Shown: positions 50,137-59,113, counted from the stretch's first letter. The stretch is 64,000 bases of DNA from Rugamonas rubra (GCF_900114705.1 NZ_FOTW01000008.1:186001-250000), one strand, 5' to 3'. The notes: generated by a model from the sequence alone, not told the origin. Numbers and translations: made by a program.

Positions 50137-50382
50137 GGCGGCGCGAAATGGCGGCCGGCGATGTCCGCGCCGGCCGTCGGCCGTGCTAAAGGCGTATGGC
50201 CGCTTCGACTAACCTGCTTTCTCGACATGAGGCAATGAATCAACTAGCATTGCCGCAACGTTGGATATGGACCTGCCAGCTAGCCTGTTTGAGGTAGTGG
50301 AATGGACGCCCCCTTTCAGAAACGGCATCTAAGTGTCAAAGTGATGATGTCACTCAACCACGTTCCGAAGGGGGCGCCTGAA

Positions 50383-50681
50383 ATGAAGGTTGCAACAATT
50401 GGTGCCGATTTGGCAAAAAGCGTAATTCAGATCCATGGGGTCGATTCCCACGGCAACACGGTGCAGAGGAAGCAGCTCAAACCAAGCAGGTGACGGAATT
50501 CTTCGCCAAGCTGGAACGCTGCCTGATCGGGATGGAGGCGTGCGGCAGCGCCCACTACTGGGCCAGAAAGCTGCAGCAACTGGGGGCATACGGTGAAGCT
50601 GATGGCACCGCTGTTCGTCAAGCCCTACGTGAAGACGAACAAGAATGACATGGCTGATGCCGAAGCGATCTGCGATGGTTC
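50383..50681 (+). pseudogene. IS110-family transposase N-terminal fragment, frameshifted
   Basis: Three frames joined by two frameshifts give MKVATIGADLAKSVIQIHGVD, then VTEFFAKLERCLIGMEACGS (and AHYWARKLQQLG), then GHTVKLMAPLFVKPYVKTNK and NDMADAEAICD. This is the RuvC-like DEDD half of IS110 transposases, with its Asp, Glu and Asp. The sequence stops at the left end of the next element, so the C-terminal Ser-type half is gone. Just upstream (50306 and 50367) is a small inverted repeat CCCCCTTTC/GAAGGGGG. The element is dead. Confidence 0.87.
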
Positions 50682-50686
50682 GCGTC

Positions 50687-52090
50687 AACTATCTTGGCCA
50701 GCCGGCGTCAGTTATCTCGGCCGGTGAAGCGAGGGTTTCTTAGTCCTTTTTTCCTCGGCTGCGGCGTAGTGCTCGCGGTCGCGGCGGCGCGGCGCCGATA
50801 GCTCTCGAGGTTCAGTTCGAAGATGGTCGAGTGGTGCACCAATCGGTCGACGGCGGCGAGCGTGATCGCCGGTTCCGGAAACACCTGGTCCCACCCGGAG
50901 AACAGCTGGTTCGCCGTCAGCGCCAGGCTCTTCCTTTCATAGCGCACCGCGACCAACTCGAACAGCACGGACGTCTCTGTCTGGTCCCGCCGGACATAGC
51001 TCAGGTCGTCCAGGATCAAGAGGTCGAAGCGGTCCAGCCTGGAGATCTCGGCCGGTAGACGCATCTCGCGCCGCCCGATCTGCAACTTTTGCACCAGGTC
51101 GCTGGTGCGCGTGAAGTGGACCCCGTAGCCGTAGTCGATCAGGCCGGAGCCGATGGCGCAGAGCAGATGGCTCTTGCCCACGCCAGGCGGACCGAACTAC
51201 AGCAGGTTGGCGTCCTGCTCGAGCCAGCTGTCGCCGTCGACCAGGGCGGTGAGGTGGGTCTTCGACACGGTCGGCGCGGTGGCGAAGTTGAAGTTCGACA
51301 GCAGCTTGCCTGGCAGCATCTGCGACTCCAGCCGGTCCCGCTCCAGGCGCCGGGTCAGCAGCTCGTGCTTGTCCTTGTTCTGGACTGCCGCCGCCAAGCT
51401 GTCGGTGCGATGCTCCTGGGGCACGCCGTCCATCATCCACCCGCAGTTCTGCGGGCCCGACGACAGTGCCAAGAAGCTCTCGCCGCCCAGCACCACCTCG
51501 ACGTAGCGCCAGCCCGAATAGGCCAGCCCGAACTGGTACAGCAGGTGCAGCGAGGCGGCACCGGCGACCGTTACCTGCAGCACGGCGGCGTTGGTGAAGT
51601 CCGACAGGCCCAACCGGCCCGGCCGGCGCGCCTGTGCGAAGTACACCTCGCGCTCCTTGACATGGATGGCGGTCCAACTGCGCACCCGACGCTGCAACGT
51701 ATGCAGCAAAGCGCCGTCGTACTGCTCTGGGTGGCGCCCCTGCATCTCCTTGAGCAAGGTGGTCGCCGTCAGCGCCGGCGGGGGCGCCAGCAACGGCACG
51801 ATCGCGCTCCGCCAGAGCGCTTCGAACGGGGCGGCGGGGTGCGCCAACCACGCGTCTCGCGCTGCGCCGTCCAGCCGCCGCGCCGAACGCTGATGCCGAC
51901 CTTGGCGGCGGCGACTTCCTGGCCGAGCTTGGTTCTGCGTTTCTTGTAGATGCTCACTTGGTGACCTCCAATGCGTTTGCCGGCCACTCGTCGTCTCCCT
52001 CAGCGCGATGCTGAATGAAACAACCATAATCCTCGCTTCCGCATCGGGCCGGTTTCAGGTGACGAACCGGCCAAGATAATTGTCGTTAAC
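50687..52090. mobile_element. IS21-family element, internally deleted
   Basis: The left end (AACTATCTTGGCCAGCCGG from 50687) and the right end (CCGGCCAAGATAATTGTCG to about 52085) are inverted copies around TATCTTGGCC. Between them, on the minus strand, is a short IstA followed in frame by part of IstB. A second TTATCTCGGCC at 50712 resembles the multiple terminal repeats of IS21 elements. An intact IS21-type element is 2-2.5 kb; this one is about 1.4 kb. It separates cassette A1-B1 from A2-B2. No target duplication was confirmed. Confidence 0.8.
50708..51990 (-). pseudogene. IstA-IstB in-frame deletion fusion with frameshift and nonsense codon
   Basis: Reading on the minus strand: an IstA start at 51987 (GTG; MAGKRIGGHQVSIYKKRRTK, KVGISVRRG), a frameshift near 51890, and the IstA middle (PALTATTLLKEMQGRHPEQY, GRLGLSDFTNAAVLQV, SGWRYVEVVLGGESFLAL, PQEHRTDSLAAA). 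This is fused in frame to IstB (SNFNFATAPTVSK). A TAG at 51197-51199 stands directly before FGPPGVGKSHLL. IstB then continues (LDRFDLLILDDLSYV, GWDQVFPEPAITLAAVDRLVHHSTIFELNLESYR) to 50708. The IstA DDE end and the IstB N-terminus are missing. Confidence 0.85.
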
Positions 52091-52246
52091 AATGTATTTA
52101 TATAATTATTTATATATTATACTTGTTGCTGTATTTGCCATTTATCTCTGCGGCTGGCGACATTGATTGGGTCGCCGCGCGTTGCCCACGTTCGAACCCG
52201 GCCCCGTGCTTTTAGGCCGCTCCACTCAACGTAGCGAAAGGAAATT
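52091..52246 (+). promoter_or_regulatory. Upstream region of cassette A2-B2
   Basis: The A/T-rich block beginning right behind the IS21 end contains TATTTATATATTATA (52107-52121), identical to 48031-48045, and TATACT as possible -10. The end of the region (GGCCGCTCCACTCAACG, then AAAGGAAATTATG) matches the leader of A1. This shows that the promoter was duplicated with the genes. A second, shifted run TATTTATATAATTATT (from 52095) may be a partial repeat. Confidence 0.55.
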
Positions 52247-53194
52247 ATGAAGAACACACGTCTTGGAATTTTGCTCGCCATATGTGTCTTGTCAGGTGTA
52301 TCGAGCAGTGCGCAGGCCTACGGCGTGGGCGAATCGATTCTGCGTGTCAGTGATCTGAAGCTGACCGATTCGGTCGGTGCGCGCTATACCAGCGCCAAGT
52401 TTTCGACATTGTCGAGCAAGGCCTTCGCCAGCAACCTCAACCATTATTCGCCGGGCCACCAAGGGGAGGGGGGGCAGTGGTCCTACTCCACCAACTTTGG
52501 TGTCGTCGACCTAACCACTAACTGCGGTATTGATAGTGGAGTGCCTTGCGGACCGACCTATCCCAACTATTTCCTGCCTTTCTCGCCCGATGGCTACCAT
52601 TTCGTCCCAGGCGTTGGGTACCGCTATGCCGACCAACTGATCAAAGGCGACCTCATCATTAGCCCGGCAACTCCAATGAGCATCGATACGCGTGGTGATG
52701 CCGCCACAAATGGGGGCAATGGGTATTACGGCGGCTCGAGTTTGGTTCAATTCGACATGACGTTCAAGCTCGCTTCGGCCGATCGCCTCACCTTGTCGTT
52801 CGATGCGGACGCCTTCAGCAAGGTGAGCAACAATGGCAGCGGGGTGCATTTCTTTGATCGCGCGGCGTCGCAAGTGAAGTTCGAAGCAAGGCTTGTCAAC
52901 ACCACGACTGGCGCGCAGATTTTTTCCTTTGCTCCAGACGAGTTGAATTTTCTGAATGCGCCGTGGCACGGCGACTCGGTGATGGATCCGGCGGCGAAAT
53001 CGTTCTCCGTCAGTTCATCCTTGCTCAACACGTCGGACGAGTATGCGTTCTCGTTCACGCAGTTAACTGCCACTTTTGCCTCCGCCACGGCGGTTCCCGA
53101 GCCGTCTGGCGTTGCCATGCTGGGCGCCGGGATCGGGCTGCTGGCCTTCCTGAGAAGGCGCTCGCACAAGTCGGCCGCGCTGGGATGCCGATGA
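52247..53194 (+). CDS. PEP-CTERM protein A2 of the duplicated cassette
   Basis: A 315-residue copy of A1: signal peptide MKNTRLGILLAICVLSGVSSSAQA; YGVGESILRVSDLKLTDSVG; Cys pair NCGIDSGVPCG; YYGGSSLVQFDMTFKLASADRLTLSFDADAFSKV; tail VPEPSGVAMLGAGIGLLAFLRRRSHK. Compared with A1, the stop TGA has become GGA, so the protein runs three residues longer (GCR) to the next TGA. Most differences lie between residues 45 and 110. Predicted exosortase B substrate; function unknown. Confidence 0.87.
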   Translation: MKNTRLGILLAICVLSGVSSSAQAYGVGESILRVSDLKLTDSVGARYTSAKFSTLSSKAFASNLNHYSPGHQGEGGQWSYSTNFGVVDLTTNCGIDSGVPCGPTYPNYFLPFSPDGYHFVPGVGYRYADQLIKGDLIISPATPMSIDTRGDAATNGGNGYYGGSSLVQFDMTFKLASADRLTLSFDADAFSKVSNNGSGVHFFDRAASQVKFEARLVNTTTGAQIFSFAPDELNFLNAPWHGDSVMDPAAKSFSVSSSLLNTSDEYAFSFTQLTATFASATAVPEPSGVAMLGAGIGLLAFLRRRSHKSAALGCR

Positions 53195-53266
53195 TGCGTC
53201 TGCACACAGCGGTAATCCACCTCCGCAGCGAATGGCATGTGGCTGCTCTACGTACTTAAGGAAACC

Positions 53267-54202
53267 ATGAACAAAAATATCTTTCGGGGCGCGCTGACAG
53301 CCGTCGTTGTCCTTTGCATCTCGACTGGCGCCCATGCCAGAGGGTCGGCGGAGACGCTGCTCCGTGTCAGCAACCTGAGGCTGAGTGATTCGGTTGGCGC
53401 AGCGTACACGCGCGCCGCGTTCTCGGCGTTAGCCACTAGTAATGCCGCCAGTTCCATTCTGTACACTGGTACGCCGGAGCAACAAGCCGGTGTTGGATAT
53501 TACTTGCCCAGCTTGGGTAACGTCGACCTGCCGACTCTGTGCCAGCAGCCGGTACGCAACGATTGCGCCTTGGTTTTTTCTAACTATTTCCAACCATTTG
53601 GTCTCGATGGATATGGCTTCGGCCGGGGCTATGATTACCTCCATGCCGATCAGAGGATCAAGGGGGATCTCATTGGCAACTTGCCATCGGCGCTGAGCAT
53701 CGATACGCGCGGTGACGCCCAGATCCAGTACGAAGATGGATACTACGGCGGCGTGAGTTCGGTAAACCTGCAAATGAAGTTCAAGCTCGCCTCTGAGAAC
53801 CGCCTTACTCTGTCGTTCGACGCGGACGCCTATTCCAACGTGTATGGCTACAGTCCCGACTGGTACGAGCGGGAGCACATGGAGTCGCAAGTGAAGTTCG
53901 AGGCGACACTGACAAATAGGACGACTGGTGCCACAGTTTTTTCCTACGCCCCTGACGAGATCAACTTTGGGAACGACCCCGAGTTTGGGATCGTCGTGAA
54001 GGACCCTGCAGCGAAGTGGTTCAGCGTTACCTCGGCTTTGCTCAATACGTCGGACGAGTACGTACTGTCAATCACCCAAGTGGCGGGCAGCTACGCGAGG
54101 ATATCGGCGGTTCCCGAGCCATCTGGCGCCGCGATGCTAGGCGCCGGCATTGGCTTACTGGCGTTCCTGAGAAGGCGGTCGCGAACGGCCTTGGCGGTCT
54201 GA
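53267..54202 (+). CDS. PEP-CTERM protein B2 of the duplicated cassette
   Basis: A 311-residue copy of B1: signal peptide MNKNIFRGALTAVVVLCISTGAHA; ETLLRVSNLRLSDSVGAAYTRAAFSALATS; LCQQPVRNDCA; YYGGVSSVNLQMKFKLASEN; tail VPEPSGAAMLGAGIGLLAFLRRRSRT. The 72-bp gap from A2 is alignable to the A1-B1 gap (CTGCACAC, TCCACCTCCGCAGC, AAGGAAACC). The reading frame is intact, which suggests continued selection. An in-frame upstream ATG at 53237 was rejected because the signal peptide starts at 53267. Confidence 0.87.
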   Translation: MNKNIFRGALTAVVVLCISTGAHARGSAETLLRVSNLRLSDSVGAAYTRAAFSALATSNAASSILYTGTPEQQAGVGYYLPSLGNVDLPTLCQQPVRNDCALVFSNYFQPFGLDGYGFGRGYDYLHADQRIKGDLIGNLPSALSIDTRGDAQIQYEDGYYGGVSSVNLQMKFKLASENRLTLSFDADAYSNVYGYSPDWYEREHMESQVKFEATLTNRTTGATVFSYAPDEINFGNDPEFGIVVKDPAAKWFSVTSALLNTSDEYVLSITQVAGSYARISAVPEPSGAAMLGAGIGLLAFLRRRSRTALAV

Positions 54203-54645
54203 CGCGAAGCGAGGCGGCAGTGGTGAGCTTCTCGCGAGCCATTCCCGCCAAGTGCCGATGGTTTCCAACGGTATCTCCAGAGAATCGACTGAAAGAGACT
54301 GTTGGAAACTTCCCGCACTTTTCGGATGCTTTTTTTCGCAGGCGCAATGCCGGATGTCGTTTTTCCATTGCTACCACCTCCGCATTTTTCTCCTCTTGAT
54401 GTAAGACATATCCTACGCCGGTTGCTCGGCGGAACCATTCGCCCGCACCTTGGTGGAGCTCTCCTATGAGTGATCCAACTGGCCGCGTCAGCGCAGTGAA
54501 ATCATGCTTTTAGGATATATCCACAGGGAAATTCCACGCTCCTGCAGTGTTAATCTTTTCATTTTCGCCATGCTAGGATTGTTGGGCAGTATTCCATCAA
54601 TCAGGGGCCGTCAACGGCCCCGACCATATTTTTTTTGGGGGCAAC
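54203..54645. other. Intergenic region with leader hairpin
   Basis: A 443-bp gap with no supported gene. Near its end GGGGCCG (54604-54610), loop TCAA, CGGCCCC (54615-54621) is followed after 7 bp by a T run (54629-54636) and GGGGG as ribosome-binding site of the next gene. The hairpin could be an imperfect terminator for A2-B2 or an attenuator in the leader of the FxDxF gene. The first 200 bp show nothing recognisable. Confidence 0.45.
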
Positions 54646-55185
54646 ATGAAAAAAATCCACTCCATGCTGGCGGTGCTCACCTTGGCCGGCGCCACCCTGG
54701 CACCCGTCGCCGCGCAGGCGGCCGACGTCAGCCAAGCGGCGCAGACCATCACCTTGACGGCGGGTACCAACTACTTCGGCCACTCCTTCGCGGGCGGCAT
54801 CGGCGACACCTTCTCCGACCGTTACAACTTCACCACCAGCAGTTTCAGCAATTTGGGTTCGTTGGTCTCGGCCTTCAGCCCGACCATGCTCGACGACATC
54901 AAGATCAGCGGCCTGTGGCTGTACAACTCGGCCAACATGTCGCTGGGCGGCACCCAGGTGCTGGACGGCCAGGTCGACTTGTGGACGCTGGCGACCAGCC
55001 ATCTGGCGGCCGACAGCTACTATCTGCTGGTCAAGGGCGAGCTGCTGTCGGCGTCGCCATCCAGCTACGCCGGCACGTTGACGGTGACGCCGGTGCCGGA
55101 ACCCGAGACCTACGGCATGTTGTTGGCCGGCCTGGGCCTGGTTGGCTATCTGGCGCGCCGGCGCGGCGCCATCAAGGCGGCGTAG
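54646..55185 (+). CDS. FxDxF-type PEP-CTERM protein
   Basis: A 179-residue secreted protein. Signal peptide MKKIHSMLAVLTLAGATLAPVAAQA; N-terminal FGHSFAGGIGDTFSDRYNFTT, which contains the FxDxF-like pattern; a LWLYNSANMSLGGTQVLDGQ segment similar in place to the two genes at 45811 and 46432; tail VPEPETYGMLLAGLGLVGYLARRRGAIKAA. Predicted exosortase B substrate, function unknown. A strong terminator follows. Confidence 0.88.
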   Translation: MKKIHSMLAVLTLAGATLAPVAAQAADVSQAAQTITLTAGTNYFGHSFAGGIGDTFSDRYNFTTSSFSNLGSLVSAFSPTMLDDIKISGLWLYNSANMSLGGTQVLDGQVDLWTLATSHLAADSYYLLVKGELLSASPSSYAGTLTVTPVPEPETYGMLLAGLGLVGYLARRRGAIKAA

Positions 55186-55222
55186 GCGGTAAGGGGCGCA
55201 GCATTACGCTAGCCCGGCGCTT

Positions 55223-55260
55223 GGCCCGGTGGCACCTTGGTGCCGCCGGGCCGTTTTTTT
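55223..55260 (+). terminator. Rho-independent terminator behind the FxDxF gene
   Basis: A 14-bp stem (GGCCCGGTGGCACC, 55223-55236, with GGTGCCGCCGGGCC, 55239-55252, one U-G pair), a 2-nt loop and a T run to 55260. It separates the gene from the nuclease operon. Confidence 0.9.
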
Positions 55261-55444
55261 GCCGGCCCCGACCATCGGTTTGCCGCTCCCTGCTTAGTCC
55301 GTTCGGACTAAAGCCCTGTCATCAAGTCGTCATTCGTGCCCGTTAATATGCAAATTGCAAGTTTGAATTCATTTTGTTAACAAACGCGAGCCGCAGCGGC
55401 CGCCGCGCCGTGCACGAGCACCCACTAGACGATCAGGACGCAAC

Positions 55445-58400
55445 ATGAAAAACACCCTTTCCCCGAACACCGCCCGCAGTGTGGCGACGCCCGGTCGCCT
55501 GACCGTGATGGCGGCCCTGCTGGCCGGCCTGTGCGCCCCGGCGCTGGCATCCGACGTGGTCATCAGCCAGGTCTACGGCGGCGGCGGCAACAACGGCGCC
55601 ACCTACAAGAATGACTTCATCGAGCTGTTCAACCGTGGCGGCGTGGCCGTCAACGTCAACGGCTGGAGCGTGCAGTACGCCAGCGCCAACGGCGCCAGCT
55701 GGCAGAAGACCGCCTTGCCGAACATCACCCTGCAACCCGGCCAATACCTGCTGGTGCAGCAGGCCGCCGGCACCGGCGGCAGCACCGCCTTGCCGACACC
55801 GGACGCCAGCGCCTCGATCGCCATGAGCGGTACCGCCGGCAAGGTGCTGCTGGCCAGCGTCAACACCGCCTTCAGCGGAACCAACCCGAGCGGGGCCACG
55901 GTCAAGGACCTGGTCGGCTTCGGCGGCGCCAACGGTTTCGAGGGCGCGCCGACACCGTTGCTGAGCAACGCCACGGCGGCCCTGCGCAACGCCGACGGCT
56001 GCGCCGACACGGACAACAACCAGGCCGACTTCGCCGTGCTGGCGCCGACGCCGCGCAACAGCAGCTCGCCGCTGCACGCCTGCGGCGCGCCGTCGGCGCC
56101 ACCGATCGTCGCCGCCTGCCCGGCGGCGCTGCAACTGGCCGCCGGCAGCGGCGGTTCGGCCGTGCTCGGCGCCAGCGACGCCGACGGCATCGTCAACAGC
56201 GCCAGCATCAGCGCCGGCGCCGTGCCGGGCATCAGCCTGGTCAACTTCATCGCCGCCTCCTCGGCCGGCGGCAGCGCCAGCGCCAGCCTGCAGGTGGCCG
56301 CCAACGTGGCGGTGGGCAGCTATCCGCTGACCATCCTGTTCGGCAACAACCAGTCGCAAAGCGTCAGCTGTGACGTCGCCGTGACGGTGCAGGCCGCCGC
56401 CGGCCTGAGCCACACGATTCCGCAGATCCAGGGCAGCGGCGCCAGCAGCCCCTACGCAGGCACCACGCAGACCACCGAGGGCGTAGTCACGCTGAAGGTG
56501 GGCGGCGGCTTCTTCATCCAGGACGCCAACGGCGACGGCGACCCGACCAGCTCGGACGGTATCTTCGTCTACACCGGCGCGGCGGCGTTCGCCGCCAACG
56601 TCGGCGACAAGGTGCGCGTCAGCGGCACCGTGTTCGAATACAAGCCGAGCGGCGCGACGCGCTCCTACACCGAACTGAAGGATGTCACTTCGGTGCTGGT
56701 GCAGAGCAGCGGCCACCAGGTCGTGCCGACCAACGTCGAGCTGCCGCACGCCGACCTGGGCCAGCTCGAGGGCATGCTGGTGCGCTTCGTGCGTCCGCTG
56801 ACCATCGCGCAGACCGCCTTCCTCGGCGCCCGTGGCGAGCTGAGCCTGTCGTCCGGCCGCCTCGAGGTGCCGACCAACCGCTACCGTCCCGGCACGCCGG
56901 AAATGCTGGCCTTGGCCGCCGCCAACGAGCGCGACCTGATCGTCCTCGACGACGGCATCTTCGTCACGCCGAGCACCATCCCCTACATCGGCGCCGACAG
57001 CACGGTGCGCGCCGGCGACCTGGTCTCCAACCTGACCGGCGTGGTCGACTTCGGCGCCATCGGCGGCGGCGGCGCCGCCTTCAAGCTGCAGCCGAGCGAG
57101 GCGCCGCAGATCACCCGCGACAATCCGCGCACGGCCCATCCCGAACTGGCCGCCGGCAACGTCAAGGTGGCCAGCGCCAACGTGCTGAACTTCTTCACCA
57201 CCTTCACCAACGGCAGCGACGTGACCGGCGCGACCGGCCAGGGTTGCGCCCTGGGCAGCAGCGTCAGCAAGTCGAACTGCCGCGGCGCCGACAACCTGGC
57301 CGAGTTCATCCGCCAGCGCGACAAGATCGTCAACGAGCTGAAGGGCATCGACGCCGACGTCTACGGCTTGATGGAGATCCAGAACAAGGGCGACTACTCG
57401 GTCACCTACCTGGTCGACGCGCTCAACGCGGCCATCGGCGGCCTGCCGACCTACGCCGTGGTGCCCAAGCCGGCCAACACCGGCACCGACGCGATCCGCG
57501 TCGCGATGATCTACAAGCCGGCCAAGCTGAGCCTGGTGGGCGGCGCGCTGGCCGACGGCGACGCCGTCAACAACCGTCCGCCGATGGCGCAGACCTTCCG
57601 CGCCGGCAACGGCGAGAAGTTCTCCATCGTCGTCAACCACCTGAAGTCGAAGGGCGGTTGCACCACGGCCAGCGGGGCCGACGCCGACCAGAAGGACGGC
57701 CAGGCTTGCTGGAACGCCACCCGCGTGTTGCAGGCCAAGCGCCTGGTCAACAGCTTTGTGCCGCAGGTGGCCGCCGCCGCCGGCGACCCGGACGTGCTGC
57801 TGATCGGCGACTTCAACGCCCACGGCTTCGAGGACCCGATCGACGCCGTCACCAAGGCCGGCTTCGTCAACCAGCTCGAGCGCCACGTGCGGCCGAAGGC
57901 CCTGCCTTACTCCTACGTGTTCGACAGCGAGAGCGGCTACCTCGACCACGCCCTGGCCAGCGCCGCGCTGGACCGCCAGGTGGTCGACGCCACCGAGTGG
58001 CACATCAACGCCGACGAGCCGACCGTGATCGACTACAACACCGACGGCAAGCCGCAGGACCTGTACAACGCCTTGCCTTACCGCGCCTCCGACCACGACC
58101 CCGTGGTGGTCAGCCTGAACCTGCAGCCGGCCTACAGCGACGTCACCGCGTCGCTGCGCACCAGCGCCTCGGCGCTGGTGTTCAACCGCGCCACTGGCAA
58201 GTTCAGCGGCAAGTTGAGCATCAGCAACAGCGGCGCGAGCGCCTTGAGCGGCCCGTTCCAGGTGCGGTTCGACGGCCTGGCCGCCGGCGTCACCCTGGCC
58301 AACGCCAGCGGCAGCCACAACGGCGCGCCCTACATCAGCATCGACGCGGCCACCCTGGCACCCGGCGCCACCCTGACCCTGCCGCTGAGCTTCAGCCGCA

Positions 58401-58453
58401 GCGGCAGCGCCAATATCGGCTACACCACCACCGTCTTCAGCGGTAAATTCTAA
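55445..58453 (+). CDS. ExeM/NucH-family extracellular endonuclease
   Basis: A 1002-residue secreted protein. The signal peptide ends near APALASDVV. A lamin-tail domain follows (about 38-165; VVISQVYGGGGNNGATYKND), then a linker, an OB-fold-like region (about 330-460) and an endonuclease/exonuclease/phosphatase domain (about 570-890). The last carries KVASANVLNFF, GLMEIQN, VNHLKSKGG, IGDFNAHG and SDHDPV, giving the Asn, Glu, His, Asp/Asn and Asp/His catalytic set. It degrades extracellular DNA and is typical of biofilm formers. The C-terminal ~110 residues have no PEP-CTERM tail. The next gene starts 6 bp behind, so both are co-transcribed. Confidence 0.92.
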   Translation: MKNTLSPNTARSVATPGRLTVMAALLAGLCAPALASDVVISQVYGGGGNNGATYKNDFIELFNRGGVAVNVNGWSVQYASANGASWQKTALPNITLQPGQYLLVQQAAGTGGSTALPTPDASASIAMSGTAGKVLLASVNTAFSGTNPSGATVKDLVGFGGANGFEGAPTPLLSNATAALRNADGCADTDNNQADFAVLAPTPRNSSSPLHACGAPSAPPIVAACPAALQLAAGSGGSAVLGASDADGIVNSASISAGAVPGISLVNFIAASSAGGSASASLQVAANVAVGSYPLTILFGNNQSQSVSCDVAVTVQAAAGLSHTIPQIQGSGASSPYAGTTQTTEGVVTLKVGGGFFIQDANGDGDPTSSDGIFVYTGAAAFAANVGDKVRVSGTVFEYKPSGATRSYTELKDVTSVLVQSSGHQVVPTNVELPHADLGQLEGMLVRFVRPLTIAQTAFLGARGELSLSSGRLEVPTNRYRPGTPEMLALAAANERDLIVLDDGIFVTPSTIPYIGADSTVRAGDLVSNLTGVVDFGAIGGGGAAFKLQPSEAPQITRDNPRTAHPELAAGNVKVASANVLNFFTTFTNGSDVTGATGQGCALGSSVSKSNCRGADNLAEFIRQRDKIVNELKGIDADVYGLMEIQNKGDYSVTYLVDALNAAIGGLPTYAVVPKPANTGTDAIRVAMIYKPAKLSLVGGALADGDAVNNRPPMAQTFRAGNGEKFSIVVNHLKSKGGCTTASGADADQKDGQACWNATRVLQAKRLVNSFVPQVAAAAGDPDVLLIGDFNAHGFEDPIDAVTKAGFVNQLERHVRPKALPYSYVFDSESGYLDHALASAALDRQVVDATEWHINADEPTVIDYNTDGKPQDLYNALPYRASDHDPVVVSLNLQPAYSDVTASLRTSASALVFNRATGKFSGKLSISNSGASALSGPFQVRFDGLAAGVTLANASGSHNGAPYISIDAATLAPGATLTLPLSFSRSGSANIGYTTTVFSGKF

Positions 58454-58459
58454 GGAAAC

Positions 58460-59113
58460 ATGATGTTCGCACACACCACCTCCCTGACCCTGCGCCGCAG
58501 CCTGCTGGCGCTGGCCCTGTCCGCCCTGGCCGGCGCCGCCTCGGCCGACGTGCTGCACGTCGAGCTCGACACCAGCGGCTTCGGCCCGCTGAGCTGGATC
58601 GACCTGCAGTTCAATCCAGGCAACATGAACGGCGTCGTGCTGGCCGAGGTCAGCCTGTCGCACCTGAGCGGCTTCGACGCCAGCCTGGCGCCCGAACTGA
58701 TCGGCGACGTCACCGGCTCGGCGGCCAGCGGCTTCCACTTCGCCAACACCACCTCGTGGAACGACCTGTTCCACGCCGTGCGCGGCAAGGTCAGCTTCGA
58801 CGTCACCTTCAGCGGCCTGGCCGATCCCTCGTTCAACACGATCCAGTCGGCCTTCAGCGTCTCGCTGTACGGCGCCGACAAGGTCACCCAGCTGGGCAAC
58901 GCGGCCGCCGACGGCAGCCTGCTGCGCTTGGACTGGACGCCGTCGGCCGTGGCCGGCGGCAAGGGCAGCGTCAGCACCGGCTACCTGGACGGCGCCAACG
59001 TCAGCGTCAGCGCCGTGCCGGAACCGTCGAGCTGGCTGATGTTGGGCGCCGGCCTGGCCATGCTGGGTGGCGCCGTGCGCCGCCGCAACAAGGCCGCGCT
59101 GCCAGCGGCCTGA
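58460..59113 (+). CDS. PEP-CTERM protein, co-transcribed with the nuclease
   Basis: A 217-residue secreted protein: signal peptide (LRRSLLALALSALAGAASA), a mature domain starting DVLHVELDTSGFGPLSWIDLQFNPGN, and VPEPSSWLMLGAGLAMLGGAVRRRNK as sorting tail. It resembles a PEP-CTERM group common in Oxalobacteraceae with a beta-rich domain of unknown role. The 6-bp gap to the nuclease and AAGGAAAC before the ATG show co-translation. It may help hold the nuclease at the surface (inference). A second ATG at 58463 is equally possible. Confidence 0.86.
   Translation: MMFAHTTSLTLRRSLLALALSALAGAASADVLHVELDTSGFGPLSWIDLQFNPGNMNGVVLAEVSLSHLSGFDASLAPELIGDVTGSAASGFHFANTTSWNDLFHAVRGKVSFDVTFSGLADPSFNTIQSAFSVSLYGADKVTQLGNAAADGSLLRLDWTPSAVAGGKGSVSTGYLDGANVSVSAVPEPSSWLMLGAGLAMLGGAVRRRNKAALPAA

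Noticed and set aside
48180-54202. Repeated segments that could suggest a repeat array or CRISPR
   Set aside because: The repeats are diverged protein-coding copies kilobases long with intact frames, with no short regular repeat-spacer pattern.
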